Made by a program: the position numbers and the translations under genes. A stretch of 64,000 nt of DNA from Powellomyces hirtus (taxonomy: Eukaryota; Chytridiomycota; Chytridiomycetes; Spizellomycetales; Powellomycetaceae), in the NCBI GenBank assembly GCA_025526995.1, contig JAHLKG010000011.1, positions 372,001 through 436,000 on the forward strand, read 5' to 3'. Position 1 is the first letter of the stretch; each line of letters starts with the position of its first letter. Below are positions 22,299 to 33,077 of this stretch, in pieces. The notes under the pieces were generated by a model. That model did not search any database. It was not told the origin of the DNA and was given only the letters and a program-made list of their open reading frames with translations.

Positions 22299-22665
22299 TA
22301 TTGGAATGTTGAGACTTGCGTACTCAACGTTTGGTCCTTACATTAGATCCTTACTTGGATTCTCCGACTAGAGCGCGTGACCGCCATACCGGTAATGCTA
22401 AGAGCTGAATTGGATCACGTGGGATCACGTGATTGAAGAAAAGGTAGATTAGAAACGCTCGAAGCGAGACATCACCGATAAGACTTTAAGACAAAAAATA
22501 CATTCACATACATTACATCTCCGTGCATCTGACAATGCTACACCGTCAACTGCATCTCAGAAGAGCTCTGTAAACCCCCTTTACGAAGTATACTGGAGGC
22601 CACATTGAATTCGGCCAATCCTCTGCAATTCCGATAAAGTACTGGAAGTGCTGATATCTCCAATA
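22299..22665 (+). repeat. 5' LTR of C1-B
   Basis: Starts TATTGGA, ends TCCAATA; has paired CACGTG motifs near 22,415-22,432 and is followed by GGTTATGAGCCC. It was one partner in the unequal exchange that made the LTR at 13,039. Confidence 0.95.
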
Positions 22666-22780
22666 GGTTATGAGCCCTGAGACCGGTCGAATTCGAATCA
22701 TTCTCCCTTCGTAAAACCTGTAAACCACAAGTCTTCCGTCGAAATTCAAGTGCCAAGAAAGTACCAAGCACACCGTCAAG

Positions 22781-24774
22781 ATGCCTACTGCAAGATCTCC
22801 CATTCAAGGAGTGCAGACCCGCCAACAAGCCCGTCAAGCCACACGAGAAGCCCAACGGGGTCCTGACGCTGAAGAAGACATTAATATCGATGCCTCGATC
22901 TACCATGATTCCCACGATGCAGATGCCGATGTGGATGAGATGAATCATGGAGAAATTCATGCAGACTCGGCGATAGTACCGTCCAAAGTACCGACTGACA
23001 TTGTCATGCAAATTCTGCAGAGGTTCAAGATGGAAATCGACGAAAAGCTCGACCATCAGATGGACAGGTTGGAGAGGACTTTATTGACTAGTTCAAACCC
23101 TCTCGCTACATCAACTTCCCATCAACAACCCGAGAATACGAAAAGCCTCATATTGGTGGTCATTCTACGGCCGTTTCACCGATGAGAAGCCCAAAAGCGG
23201 GCCTTGAGTACCCTTTTCTACATCAACACATTACTCACGGCGAAGTTGAAGCCCCAGTTGCCCCTCACTTTCGTCCGTCTTCCCCAACGGAGAGCACAAC
23301 AACTACGAGCAGCAGAAAGAGCGATGATCGGGACGCACAACGTACATCATTCGCATACTTCAAATCTGCAATCGATGCAGTATCTACATTTGACGGGACG
23401 GGAAATCTCTCAAAACTCGCCGACTTCGTTGATCAAATTGAAGTGGTCTTTCGTCTCAAATCTGTTCCTGGAGAAGAACAACTTGCATTTATCTTCACCA
23501 AGCTCTCTGGCGATGCAAAACAGTGGTATCGGAACTACTGCAAAGAGGCTGAAAAGGGGAATACTGACCCCATCACGAATTGGCAAACTTTCAAGCGACC
23601 ATTCCTCCGGCATTATCAACCAACCGATCACGAGGAAGTCCTACTCACTCAGCTGGAAAGACTACGACAAGGAAGCCATACCATCTCACAGTACAATACC
23701 TCGTTCACAAAGATTACCAGTCAACTCGTTTCGGACATCCCGTTTCGAGTCAACAAATGGTTCTACCTTTGAGGCATGAACGAACATCAAGCGGAGCTCA
23801 TCGAAACCCAAAGTTTCGATGATCTCGAAGGCCTACAAGCGGCTGCCAAACATTTGGACAATGGAAGTAACAAGAGTAACCAAAATAGCCGGTTCGCCAA
23901 GAAGAGCAAAAACATCACGCTTGAAGCCCAACCTTCAAAGAAAGACAGCTCAAGTCACAAGAAGACCGACGCGAAGAAGACCACAGACTCGAAGAAGAGA
24001 CAGAACTTCCCCTGTTGGTTATGCAATTCCAATGAACATACTCCATTCAATTGTCCTCTCAAAGCCAAGGCTGTTGAAGCCTTAATACCCGCTGCTAATG
24101 CCAACATTGCAGAAGCACACAACGCCACTACATTGGCTTACCTGGATTCAGGCTGCTCACAGCACATGACAAATGACATTTCCATTCTCGAATCCTACGA
24201 AGAGCACTCAACGTGCATCAGATTTGGAAATAACGCCTTTCTCAATGCCGAAGCGAAAGGGAACGCTATCTTGAAGCTTCCAGATGGAGATGTACCCCTC
24301 ACTGATGTTCTTTACGTTCCAAAACTTGCCAAAACTCTCATCTCGGTCTCCGCACTTGCCAAAGATGGAAAGAGAGTTACCTTTGAAGATGAGAGCGCCA
24401 TCATTCAAGACTGCAATGGCACTGTGAATGACATCACCATACCTCTCGTTCGAGGAATGTATCACATCTCGCCAACTCCGATGGCTTTTGCTACTCAAAC
24501 TCGCTCAAGGACAAACGCGTCCAATGTACTGACACACGCGTCAAAAAACACAGCTACCGAATTGACAAAATGGAAGAACGCGTCCAATGTACCGACACAC
24601 GCGTTTGATACATTGATTCAAGCCACAAACCCGACCATTTCAGTGTCAGGGAACGTCAGCCCTAGCCACAACAGTGGCATGCCGGGGGAGGGGGGGGCCA
24701 ACACGGCCACAATTGGGACAAGATCAGTCCCCCCCCACCCCCTTCCTGGGGGTGATCCCCCTCATCGAGCTTGA
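22781..24774 (+). pseudogene. C1-B Gag-protease
   Basis: The start ATG gives MPTARSPIQGVQTRQQAR. One G is lost near 23,147 (CCCGAGAATACG against CCCGAGAAGTACG in C1-C), shifting the frame. An in-frame TGA lies at 23,770-23,772 (TACCTTTGAGGC) where C1-C has CGA. Downstream are the zinc knuckle CWLCNSNEHTPFNC and protease LDSGCSQHMT. The frame ends at the TGA 24,772-24,774 in the GC-rich overlap. Confidence 0.9.
24674..24774 (+). promoter_or_regulatory. GC-rich frameshift overlap of C1 elements
   Basis: Frames gag-protease and integrase-RT overlap here in all four C1 copies (also 6154-6254, 15414-15514, 51881-51981). The overlap has a G5-A-G8 run, C-runs and, just downstream, inverted repeats such as CCTGCTTCGGC/GCCGAAGCAGG. 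A +1 recoding event or slippage on the G8 run would join the two frames. Confidence 0.5.
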
Positions 24775-27616
24775 CAAGGGGGAGGGCGCCCCCTCTGCAA
24801 GAGGCGCCCCTGCTTTGGCTGGTGCAATCGCGCCGGCCGAAGCAGGCAGGTTTAGCACTGCCTCTGCCGTTTCGACGGCTTCCTCTGGGGCTGGTTCTGG
24901 TCCCTTTTCTTCTGTCAACAAAGGAACGCTCTGGCATCACCGTTTGGGCCATCCCGGTACTCACATCATGAAGCAACTCAAGCTCCCAATGACCAACAAA
25001 GTCTGCAAAGGTTGCGAGTTTGGTAAGCACAAGCGCTCACCATTCAACAGTACAATGACACGGTCCAAGACGCCACTCGATCGCCTACATTTCGACCTAA
25101 ACGGTCCGCACATACCCGCGGTTGGTGATGAGAAATATGCCCTTGTTGTGATCGATGACTATTCCCGCTTCACATGGATCTTCTTCTTGAAGACGAAGAG
25201 CGAATCTACTGCAAAATTGATTGAATTCATCAATTTCATCGAAAAACAGACCAACGAAAGGGTCAGACGACTTCATTCCGATCGAGGGGGGGAGTTTGTC
25301 AATCACGATCTGAAAGAATTCATTTCGAAAAAGGGCATTCTGCACGAACTCACCGCTGCAGATTCCCCACAGTCCAACAGTGTAGCTGAAAGGTTCAACC
25401 TCACTCTGTTCGACACCATTCGTTCATTGGAACACTCATACGGCATCCCGAAACAACTCTGGACCGAGTTAGCGGCTACATCAGTCTACTTACGGAATCG
25501 CCTACCCCACAAGTCCAATAACAACATTTCGCCGTACGAACGGCTCAACGGCGAAGAGCCCTCACTCTCTCACCTTCGTGTGATTTGGGCCGATGCCTTC
25601 GTGCATCTCGTCAAGAGAAAACAAGTCTCAAAGTTGGCTCCGCGCGCCACACGTCTCAAACTCATCGGTTACAAATTTGACGGCGCTTACCGCTGTTGGG
25701 ATGACAACCGTCAAGAAATAGTCATTTCTCGCGATGTAACGTTCGACGAAACCTCAGCACTCGAACTAGCGAAAGACTACATCCCGCCCGAAGAACTCTA
25801 CGAAGTCGAAGAGATTCTCGACTCACGTGATGGCCCGGAAGGCCCCGAATTCCTCTGCAAATGGCTAGGATTCAAAGACGAAGATAATACATGGGAACCG
25901 CTCGAAAATGTCAACCATTTGATGGTCTTTGCTGACTACATCAGCGAGAAGACGGCGATCGCTCTTTCGGCTGCAAGTACCGAAGAACCCCAAACCTACA
26001 AACAAGCGCTCTCATCAGACGACGCGCCAAAATGGACCGAGGCCATAAATGCTGAATTGAAGTCCCTTCATACCAATGAGACATGGGAAGTCATTAACCC
26101 CAAATCTTTACCGCACAATCAACGGCCCATCTGCACTAAATGGGTATTCAAGATTAAGCGAGACCTGAATGGTCAACCCCAACAATACAAGGCCCGGCTT
26201 GTAGTGAAAGGCTTCGAACAACACTACGGCATCGACTACAACAAAACCTAAGCTCCGGTTGCCAAGATTGCTACCCAACGCGTCCTCCTCGCTCTCGCCG
26301 CCAGCCTAGGCTTGAAATGCCATCAAATGGATGTAGTAACCGCATTCCTGAATGGGATTGTTACCGAGACCATCCTAATCTATGCCCCTGAAGGCTCTGG
26401 CTTCCCGCCCGGGACCATCCTTCGACTCCGAAAGGCCCTTTACGGTCTGAAACAAGCCCCGCGCAAATGGTACTCCCTGCTTCACAAAGAACTGACTTCT
26501 TTGGGATTCAAGCACCTGGCAAATGACAATGCCGTCTACATCAAAACTCTACCTGAAAGTGACTCATCGCAGTACATCTCCGTCTACGTCGACGATCTTC
26601 TGATTTTCGCAAAGACCGAATCGGAAATCTTGTCAATCAAGACATCCCTGCACAACGAGTTCAACATGACAGACCTAGGCGAAGTCAGCCACTACCTAGG
26701 AATGAGAGTTTGACGCGACTACTCAAGGCACGTCATCTATCTCGATCAAGAGTCATATGTAAATGACATCCTCGAGCGCTTTGGTATGCAAGATTGCAAA
26801 CCCGTCAACACTCTGATGGACCAGACCAAGCTCGAACCCTACGAAGTCGAAAATACAAAGACTTCACCTAACCCGCAAGAAGGAGAATATTGCAAAATCG
26901 TTGGTTCTCTCATGTACCTGATGATATGCACGCGTCCTGACATCGCTGTCGCAGTCAGTATGCTTTGTCGCTTCGCAAGCAACCCTTCGCCTCAACATCT
27001 GCAAGCTGCAAGGCGCGTCCTTCGCTACCTACGGGGAACATCAGATTACAGCCTCTGCATCGGCGGAAACAACGTTACCCTTCACGGCTACAGCGATGCC
27101 GATTGGGGAAACAATATCATTGATCGACGGTCAATCACTGGCTACCTTTTCTACATTGGAAATGCGGGCCCCGTTACTTGGGCTTCGAAGCGCCAACCCA
27201 CCGTTGCTCTCTCATCTACCGAAGCTGAATCTATGGCACTTTCCTTCGCCACTCAAGAAACAATCTGGCTTCGCTCACTTCTGCAAGAACTCCAAATCCC
27301 CGAATATCTTGATGAAAATGCTCGACCCACAACAATCTACGAAGATAATCAGTCATGCATCTCGCTGGCAATGAATCCCGTGCATCACGCCCGTACCAAG
27401 CACATCAACATTCGACATCACTTCATTTGTGATCACATCGACAAGGAGATTCATCTGGAGTACTTACCCACCGCTGAAATGGTCGCCGACTCACTTACGA
27501 AGCCCTTACCGGCCCCGGCATTCAAGCACCATCGCGAAAACATGTGCATCAAGCACTACGATAACACCATCATGCCAATGACGAAAGCGTCCATGACGGA
27601 GCTCCCGAATGAGTAA
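24674..27616 (+). pseudogene. C1-B integrase-chromodomain-RT-RNase H
   Basis: A +1 frame relative to gag. Residues about 88-114 form the HHCC zinc motif; D141, D203 and E239 are the integrase triad. A chromodomain follows at about 376-425 (YEVEEILDSRDG...FLCKWLGFKDEDNTWEP), unusual for Copia. RT starts with the KWVFKIKRDLNG region, has an in-frame TAA at 26,249-26,251 where an aromatic codon is expected before APVAK, continues with QMDVVTAFLNG and YVDDLLIF, then a TGA at 26,711-26,713. RNase H shows SDADWG, STEAE (followed by S in place of Y) and EDNQSC...RTKHINIRHH. The final stop is TAA at 27,614-27,616. Confidence 0.9.
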
Positions 27617-27655
27617 AATCCCATCATCGCGGATCGATTGCTCGGACAGGGGGTG

Positions 27656-28022
27656 TATTGGAATGTTGAGACTTGTGTACTCAACGTTTGGTCCTTACAT
27701 TAGATCCTTACTTGGATTCTCTGACTAGAGCGCGTGACCGCCATACCGGTAATGCTAAGAGCTGAATTGGATCACGTGGGATCACGTGATTGAAGAAACG
27801 GTAGATTAGAAACGCTCGAAGCGAGACATCACCGATAAGACTTTAAGACAAAAAATACATTCACATACATTACATCTCCGTGCATCTGACAACGCTACAT
27901 TGTCAACTGCATCTCAGAAGAGCTCTGTAACCCCCCTTTACAAAGTATACTGGAGGCCACATCGAATTCGGCCAATCCTCTGCAATTCCGATAAAGTACT
28001 GGAAGTGCCGATATCTCCAATA
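27656..28022 (+). repeat. 3' LTR of C1-B
   Basis: 367 bp, preceded by the polypurine tract GGACAGGGGGTG and ending TCCAATA at the TSD GATTC. Confidence 0.95.
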
Positions 28023-29541
28023 GATTCCACCTCCCTGGAATGTACTGAATTGTAAAATTGTATTCTTGTAGAATTTCAACCCATCGAACTTGTCTTCGGC
28101 TAAGATGAGGTTGGGTTTGGATAAATTCTAAGCCTTTATGATTGCTGAAGCACCGAAACGGTCGTCCAACCAGGTATGGTCTATTGGCTACAAGCATCTT
28201 GACTAATGCGAGTAGTTCTTGTTCATGTGTCGGATACCGAGTCTCAGCGCCTTTCATCTTGCGAGAGTAGAAAACGACAGGTCGGAGGCGAGGTAATTGT
28301 TTCCATTCGCCGACAAGACGAGGAAGATTGGTTGGTATAGTCTCATCATCATATGGTTGTCCGATCCATCCAGCAATGGCGTAGCCAGACGAATTTGTGT
28401 AGACGTAGATAGGTTTACTTTCGTCGATTGTTGCTAAAGCTGGCGCGTTGATAAGTGCTTCCATCAGTTTCTGGAAGGCTTGCTCTTGATCAGCTTCCCA
28501 TTGGAACTTAACTTTCGCCGATTGAATGCTGGATAATGGAAGAGCAATGTTCGAATAATCTTCGACAAAATCGAGAAAGTAGTTGGCGAGACCAAGGAAT
28601 GACTGAACTCCTTTCGTAGATGTGGGTCTAGGCCAGTCCTTGATCACTTGGATCTTTGACGGGGCAATGCGAATTCCATTTCGGCCCAAGACGTGTCCAC
28701 ACCATTCGACTTCGGGCACGGCCCAGACGCATTTGGAAGGTTTGACATAAAGTCGATGTTCTTCAAGCTTCTTGAGAACTAGATCGACATGTTTCTGATG
28801 TTCTTTGAGTGTCTTTGAGAAAATGAGGATATCGTCGAGGTATGAGTTAACGAAGTCGTCGTAGTCTTTGTGGAAAATTTTGTTCATTAATCGTTGGAAA
28901 GCAGCAGGATCGTTGGTTAAGCCGAAAGGCATGACGAGGTATTCAAAATGACCAAATCTTGTACGTATAGCGGTCTTTTCCCAATCTTGCTTTCAGATGA
29001 GCAAGCGATGATAGGCTTCCTTAATATCAATGAGACTGAAGTATTTGCATCCTTGAATTCGGTCGCGCATTTCACGGATGTTTGGAAGAGGTGTTCGATC
29101 TTTCTTTGTGACGGAGTTGAGACCTCGATAGTCCCAGCAAATACGTAATCCTCCATCTTTCTTCTTAGCGAAAACGACACTAGCTCCCCATGGGCTTGAG
29201 GAGTGCTGTATCCATCCTTTCTCGAGCATCAGTTGAATTTGCTTTTTCAGTTCGGCTAATTCTTCCTTATTCATGTGGCGAAGAGGTTGCCAGACAGGTT
29301 CAGCGCCTTCGACGAGTTCAATTTGGAAATTATCTTCTCCCCGATCAGGTGGGAAGCCTTGCGGTTCCTTGAATAGAGTATCAACATACTTTTCCAGAGA
29401 ATCTTTCAAGAGTTCAGGGTTTCCCTTAAACCGTTCAGGATCCTCTGAAATTTCGTTGAGAGCCAGTCGGCATACAGTATTGTCATCGAATTTATTTCGT
29501 CGCCAGGCTTTGTTGAATCGCTTAGATGTAACTTCGATCAT
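28023..29541 (-). pseudogene. G1 reverse transcriptase-RNase H
   Basis: RT begins with EPVWQPLRHMNKEE, WIQHSSSPWGASVVFAKKKD and WDYRGLNSVTKKDRTPLPNI. After a break at about 28,930-28,995 it continues MPFGLTNDPAAFQRLM and the catalytic YLDD (NSYLDDILIFSK), then the RT thumb and connection. RNase H starts VYTNSSGYAIAGW, where the catalytic Asp of the usual TDAS is replaced by Asn, and ends at IPGRWN. The enzyme would copy element RNA into DNA; the break and the missing Asp make it inactive. Confidence 0.85.
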
Positions 29542-29652
29542 TTGGATATTGCGATGAGTAGAGGCTTTGGTGAACTCAGATTGTTTCGTAGATGGAATAG
29601 TATCAAAGTGCGAGAGACAATTCCGAGGGAGAAAGTCTAATGGTTGCCATTT

Positions 29653-30160
29653 TCATGATGTCCGTTCGCATTTGATGGTGACAGAGAGTGACGCGTTTGG
29701 TATCTGTGAATGGTTAGTAAAACAGAGAATAGGTTGTTTTTTGTGTAAGTATTGTTCAGCATGCGTAAAGAGATTCCAGAAAGGTGTTCCAATGATCGCA
29801 TCGTATATAAGATCGCTGACAAGCCATGGGATTTGTCCGACCATAAAGGGCAAACAAGATTCAATGTTCCAAAGTTCTAACGGTTCGGAGACAACGGTGT
29901 CTAGGAGGATTTGAGATTTTTTGTCGGCCAGAGTTATTTGTTGTGGTTTGGTAGACCTAGTTTCGAATTTATGTTTTTTGACGAAAGTCTTGTCGAGGAA
30001 CATTCCCGTTGCTCCGCTATCGAATAATACTCGGGCAAATTTGTTCCTAATACGGCCATGTGCAATCCATAATCCGGTGGCCAAAGGTTTCCATGCATCT
30101 TGAACGGTAGGTAGATATGGAGGCCGAACAGAGCTACCGATGGGCTCTAACGACCGTTGA
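29653..30160 (-). pseudogene. G1 protease region
   Basis: Open frame with the retropepsin active site ARVLFDSGATGMFLD and the following TLADKKSQI and AIIGTPFWNLF (ILG-like) segments. It is preceded by a short piece of the gag C-terminus or linker (PPYLPTVQDAWKPL). No zinc knuckle survives. A frame change separates it from RT. Confidence 0.75.
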
Positions 30161-30190
30161 GAAAACCCACTTGTCGTTGTTTGGCATTAG

Positions 30191-30429
30191 TGTTGGTCTG
30201 AGAGTATCTGAGTAGATAGTTGAGGAAGCTTTAGGGTAGTTGACTGAGCAGAACAACGAAGTAACTTAATCCCGCTCTACTGGAGAAAAAGAGAAAAGTC
30301 CCACCGATATATTAAGTATGGAAGGAAAACTACTTATATCGGAGTTGATCACGTGGGCTCACGTGATTGCATGATACGCCCTGCGATGGCGCAGTTATGA
30401 CTTGATGACAGAGTCTGTACGTGCTAACA
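30191..30429 (-). repeat. 3' LTR of C2
   Basis: 239 bp with TGTT/AACA ends, two CACGTG hexamers (GATCACGTGGGCTCACGTGAT) and TATATTAAG-like AT-rich core. CCCCCACTC next to it is the complement of the polypurine tract. Confidence 0.9.
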
Positions 30430-30611
30430 CCCCCACTCAGACCTGTCAGTCTGGCAGTGAGAGAGTTGCTCTATCTACTTTTACTACACAGCCCCGCGCA
30501 CACCCGCAAACACCCCCATTTATTACATTGTTAAGAATACGAGGAATGGCTAGGGTACGTCTATGAGATCCGCGCAAATGAGGCGTAAGCAATAACTATG
30601 TGCCGGTGTAG

Positions 30612-31234
30612 TTGTCAGGTTCAAGCAAGGCAAAGCAGACGGCGAGAAAGACCGGACCGCCGGTAACCGCTCCTGCAACGACCACAGCTCCTGCTGTGCC
30701 GTCGTCAGTGGTGCCCTCTGCGCCACAGGGAGGCGCACCCGCTGCGGGGTTGTCCCGAGCGGAGATTCGAATGATGTCGGCTGCGTATGCCCGACAGTTC
30801 CACCGCAAGGACCGTCAAGGGTCCTTGAACGTCACATTGAGCAGGCGAAAGACCGGGTGAAAGACCGGGCGAGGTCTGGTACGCCTCTTGGTCGCGCACG
30901 GGCGACCGGGACGCTTGATGGACTGAGGTCCATACTAGAGGACCGGCGGAGCCGGAAGCTGGCGGTTGGGAAGGGCAAGGATACAGCCCAGGCAAAGAAG
31001 AGGACTGCGGACAAGAAGTCTGCAGCGGAGGTGAAGAGGATGTGGGACATCCTGGAGCGTGAAGCTCCATATAATGATGAGGAAGAGGAGGAGGAGGAGG
31101 GGGCAGCCGAGGAGTTGGAGGGACCATCAGGTTCTTCAAGCCGACGCTCACCCTCAAGCGATGAGGATGATGGAGGAGGGGCAGGCCCGTCCTCCTTGGG
31201 AGGCATTGCTTCGGGTTCCGCAATTGCGGTGTAG
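30612..31234 (+). pseudogene. antisense acidic/basic reading frame downstream of C2 pol
   Basis: On the strand opposite C2 pol, between pol and the polypurine tract, an Ala/Pro/Thr-rich segment (GPPVTAPATTTAPAVP) leads to LSRAEIRMMSAAYARQFHRK. A 1-nt frame change near 30,815 leads to a Lys/Arg-rich helix region, KRMWDILEREAP, an eight-residue Glu run and a Ser/Asp-rich tail ending at the TAG 31,232-31,234. Composition suggests a disordered, nuclear-type protein; I do not recognise a family. There is no good ATG; splicing from the ATGGCTAGG/GTACGT near 30,546 to TTGTCAG (30,617) is possible but the phase does not fit. Position mirrors the antisense gene of G2. Confidence 0.4.
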
Positions 31235-31259
31235 ATGCCAAGGTAAGCCAGTGTTGTGA

Positions 31260-33077
31260 GTAATTCTCCTGACATTCAGCAAGTAACACTTGAGCTCGGT
31301 GTGCTTCCGTAGATGCGCCCTCATTGCGTATGCGTTCATCAAATATATGAGTCCCATTCGTAATCCTCAGGACAGTGTCCTTATGTTTCACAGTGGGAAA
31401 AGGCTTCGTAAAGATGTCCGCCAGTTGAACGTCCGTATTGGTGTCGATGATTTCGATAATTTGCTTCGCAAATGAATCGCGTATAGCGTGGTACCAAACG
31501 TCGATGTGTTTGGTGCGTTGGTTGATAGCCTTAGACTGAATCAAGGCCCCGGCGCTCTGATTATCGACATGGAGAGGGACTGGTCGAGATTTGTAATCCG
31601 GTTGGGGTCCCAAAACTTCCGCCAAGAGTTGGCGTAGCCATTTGGCTTTGTTGTGACCGGTACTCGCAGCTATATACTCCGCTTTGGTCGTACTTTGGGC
31701 GGTGCACTTCTGCTTGCTGCTTTTCCACAGAACAGGAAACCCATTGTAAAGGGCCAAAATGCCTGTAGTGGACGTCCGGTCGGTGAGTTCTCCTGCATAA
31801 TCCGCATCCGTGAATACGCGTAGGCCACGCGGATCATTTTGTTTGGATGTAAACTTGAGGGCATAATCGCGGGTACCCTTCAAATAGCAGAAAATGCGCT
31901 TAACATTGTTCCAGTCGGAGTTGGTAGGTGCAGCCACACGTCGCGCAAAGTAACCGACTGCAGTGGCGATATCCCATCGCCATGTGATGGAGGCCCAAGT
32001 GAGAACCCCCACTGCTTCCTGATACATTTTCAGATTCGTGAATGGGGTCGAATCCTCCGGTTGTTGGTTACGCGCTGACACGGCGTACGGAGTGGAGACA
32101 GGATGGCAGTTGCTCATGCCGAATTGTTCGAGAGCGTCGTCGATGTACTTGACATTTGAGATTTTGAGGGTACGAACAGCAGAGTCGAAGTCATATTTGT
32201 AGACGAGACCAAGGTGACTGGTTACGCGACCTTGTTCCGTAAACTTGAACTTCGAATGTAGCTCTTTCTTGCTGGTCGCCAGAATCTCCGGATCCTTCGC
32301 TGCAATGAGCAGATCGTCAACGAAGACAAGAATAAGGACCAAGTTATCGTTCGACGGAGGTGTACGGTCGTCTGTCGCGTACTTGAAAAAGATACACGGG
32401 CATACAGAAACCGCTTCGTAGCCGAGCTTCAACAGTGCAGTCTTCAAGGTCTCATACCAAAGAAGAGGTGATTGCTTCAGGCCGTAGAGAGCTTTCAGTA
32501 GCTTCAGGACCCAATTGCCTTTGGGGTGATCCGGATCTTCGAATCCCTCAAACTGCTCGATATAGATATCCTTATCAATATCACTGTTCAGGAAGGCAGT
32601 AACAGCGTCCATACTGTGGATGTCCAGCCCGTGCTGGACACAATACGCCAAGAAGAGGCGTAGCGCTGTGAATGGTAGCGTAGGTGAATATGTATCACCA
32701 AAGTCGCGACCGGGTTGTTGAGAGAAGCCTTGAGCTACTGCTCTGGCTTTGAACTTGTTAAAAGTGCCATCGGGATTGACCTTTGTTCGAAAGACCCATG
32801 TTGTGCCGATCACGCGCTTGTTACGTGGACGCTTCGTGGGTTCCCATGTGCCGTTGTCGACCAGGGATTGGTACTCAATGCGTGCAGCCTTGAGAAATTC
32901 CTCCTTCTGAGGTGTTTTCATTGCTTGCTTCCATGTCATGGTGTCTTCGTTGATCGTTGCTTGAGTCCGCGCGCGGGCGGCGTATGCAGCAATAGGGTCA
33001 TTTCGACGTGTGCCGACATTGTACGCGGCTACTTGATTCTCCCAGTCATCCAATGCGGTAGTATCGAGTAGTGAAAG
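31260..33077 (-). pseudogene. C2 reverse transcriptase-RNase H
   Basis: Same frame as the integrase-chromodomain part, separated only by a TGA (33,078-33,080). RT shows TWKQAMKTPQKEEFLKA, TTWVFRTKVNPDG, SMDAVTAFLNSDI, LYGLKQSP and the catalytic FVDDLLIA. RNase H shows TDADYAGELTDRTSTTG, KAEYIAAS and HVDNQSAGALI with QRTKHIDVWYH and LADIFTKP. The frame runs on to 30,705 as Pro-rich translation of the antisense ORF, which I regard as artefact; the true C-terminus is probably near 31,300-31,380. Confidence 0.85.

Larger units (their letters stand above)
3985..22535 (+). repeat. 9,260-bp direct tandem duplication (two units)
   Basis: Unit 1 and unit 2 are offset by exactly 9,260 bp (for example 4230 and 13490, 7915 and 17175, 12231 and 21491), and I saw no difference between them in any compared reading frame. 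The LTR at 13,039-13,405 is a hybrid: up to 13,244 it matches the LTR at 22,299, and from 13,276 it matches the LTR at 3,780. The exchange therefore fell in the 31 identical bases 13,245-13,275. This is what unequal crossing-over between two C1 LTRs produces. Confidence 0.9.
22299..28022 (+). mobile_element. Copia element C1-B, full length
   Basis: A 5,724-bp element with two 367-bp LTRs (22,299-22,665 and 27,656-28,022), flanked by a perfect TSD, GATTC (22,294-22,298 and 28,023-28,027). Inside are a primer-binding site, gag, protease, integrase, chromodomain, RT, RNase H, and a polypurine tract (ACAGGGGGTG) against the 3' LTR. It inserted in G1 between the RNase H codons for IPGRWN and HIADIL. 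The LTRs are nearly identical, so the insertion is fairly young, yet the coding region has a frameshift and three in-frame stops. Confidence 0.95.
28023..30190 (-). mobile_element. Gypsy G1, 5' half (gag missing)
   Basis: Minus strand: protease, RT and RNase H of the same chromovirus whose 3' half is at 20,100-22,298; the reading passes IPGRWN here to HIADIL there once C1-B and one GATTC are removed. The 5' side ends at 30,190, where the 3' LTR of C2 starts; gag and the 5' LTR of G1 are not in the window. Confidence 0.85.

Noticed and set aside
30705..31260. Pro-rich C-terminal extension of C2 RNase H
   Set aside because: It is the antisense translation of a Gly/Glu-rich frame on the other strand and unlike any Copia C-terminus.
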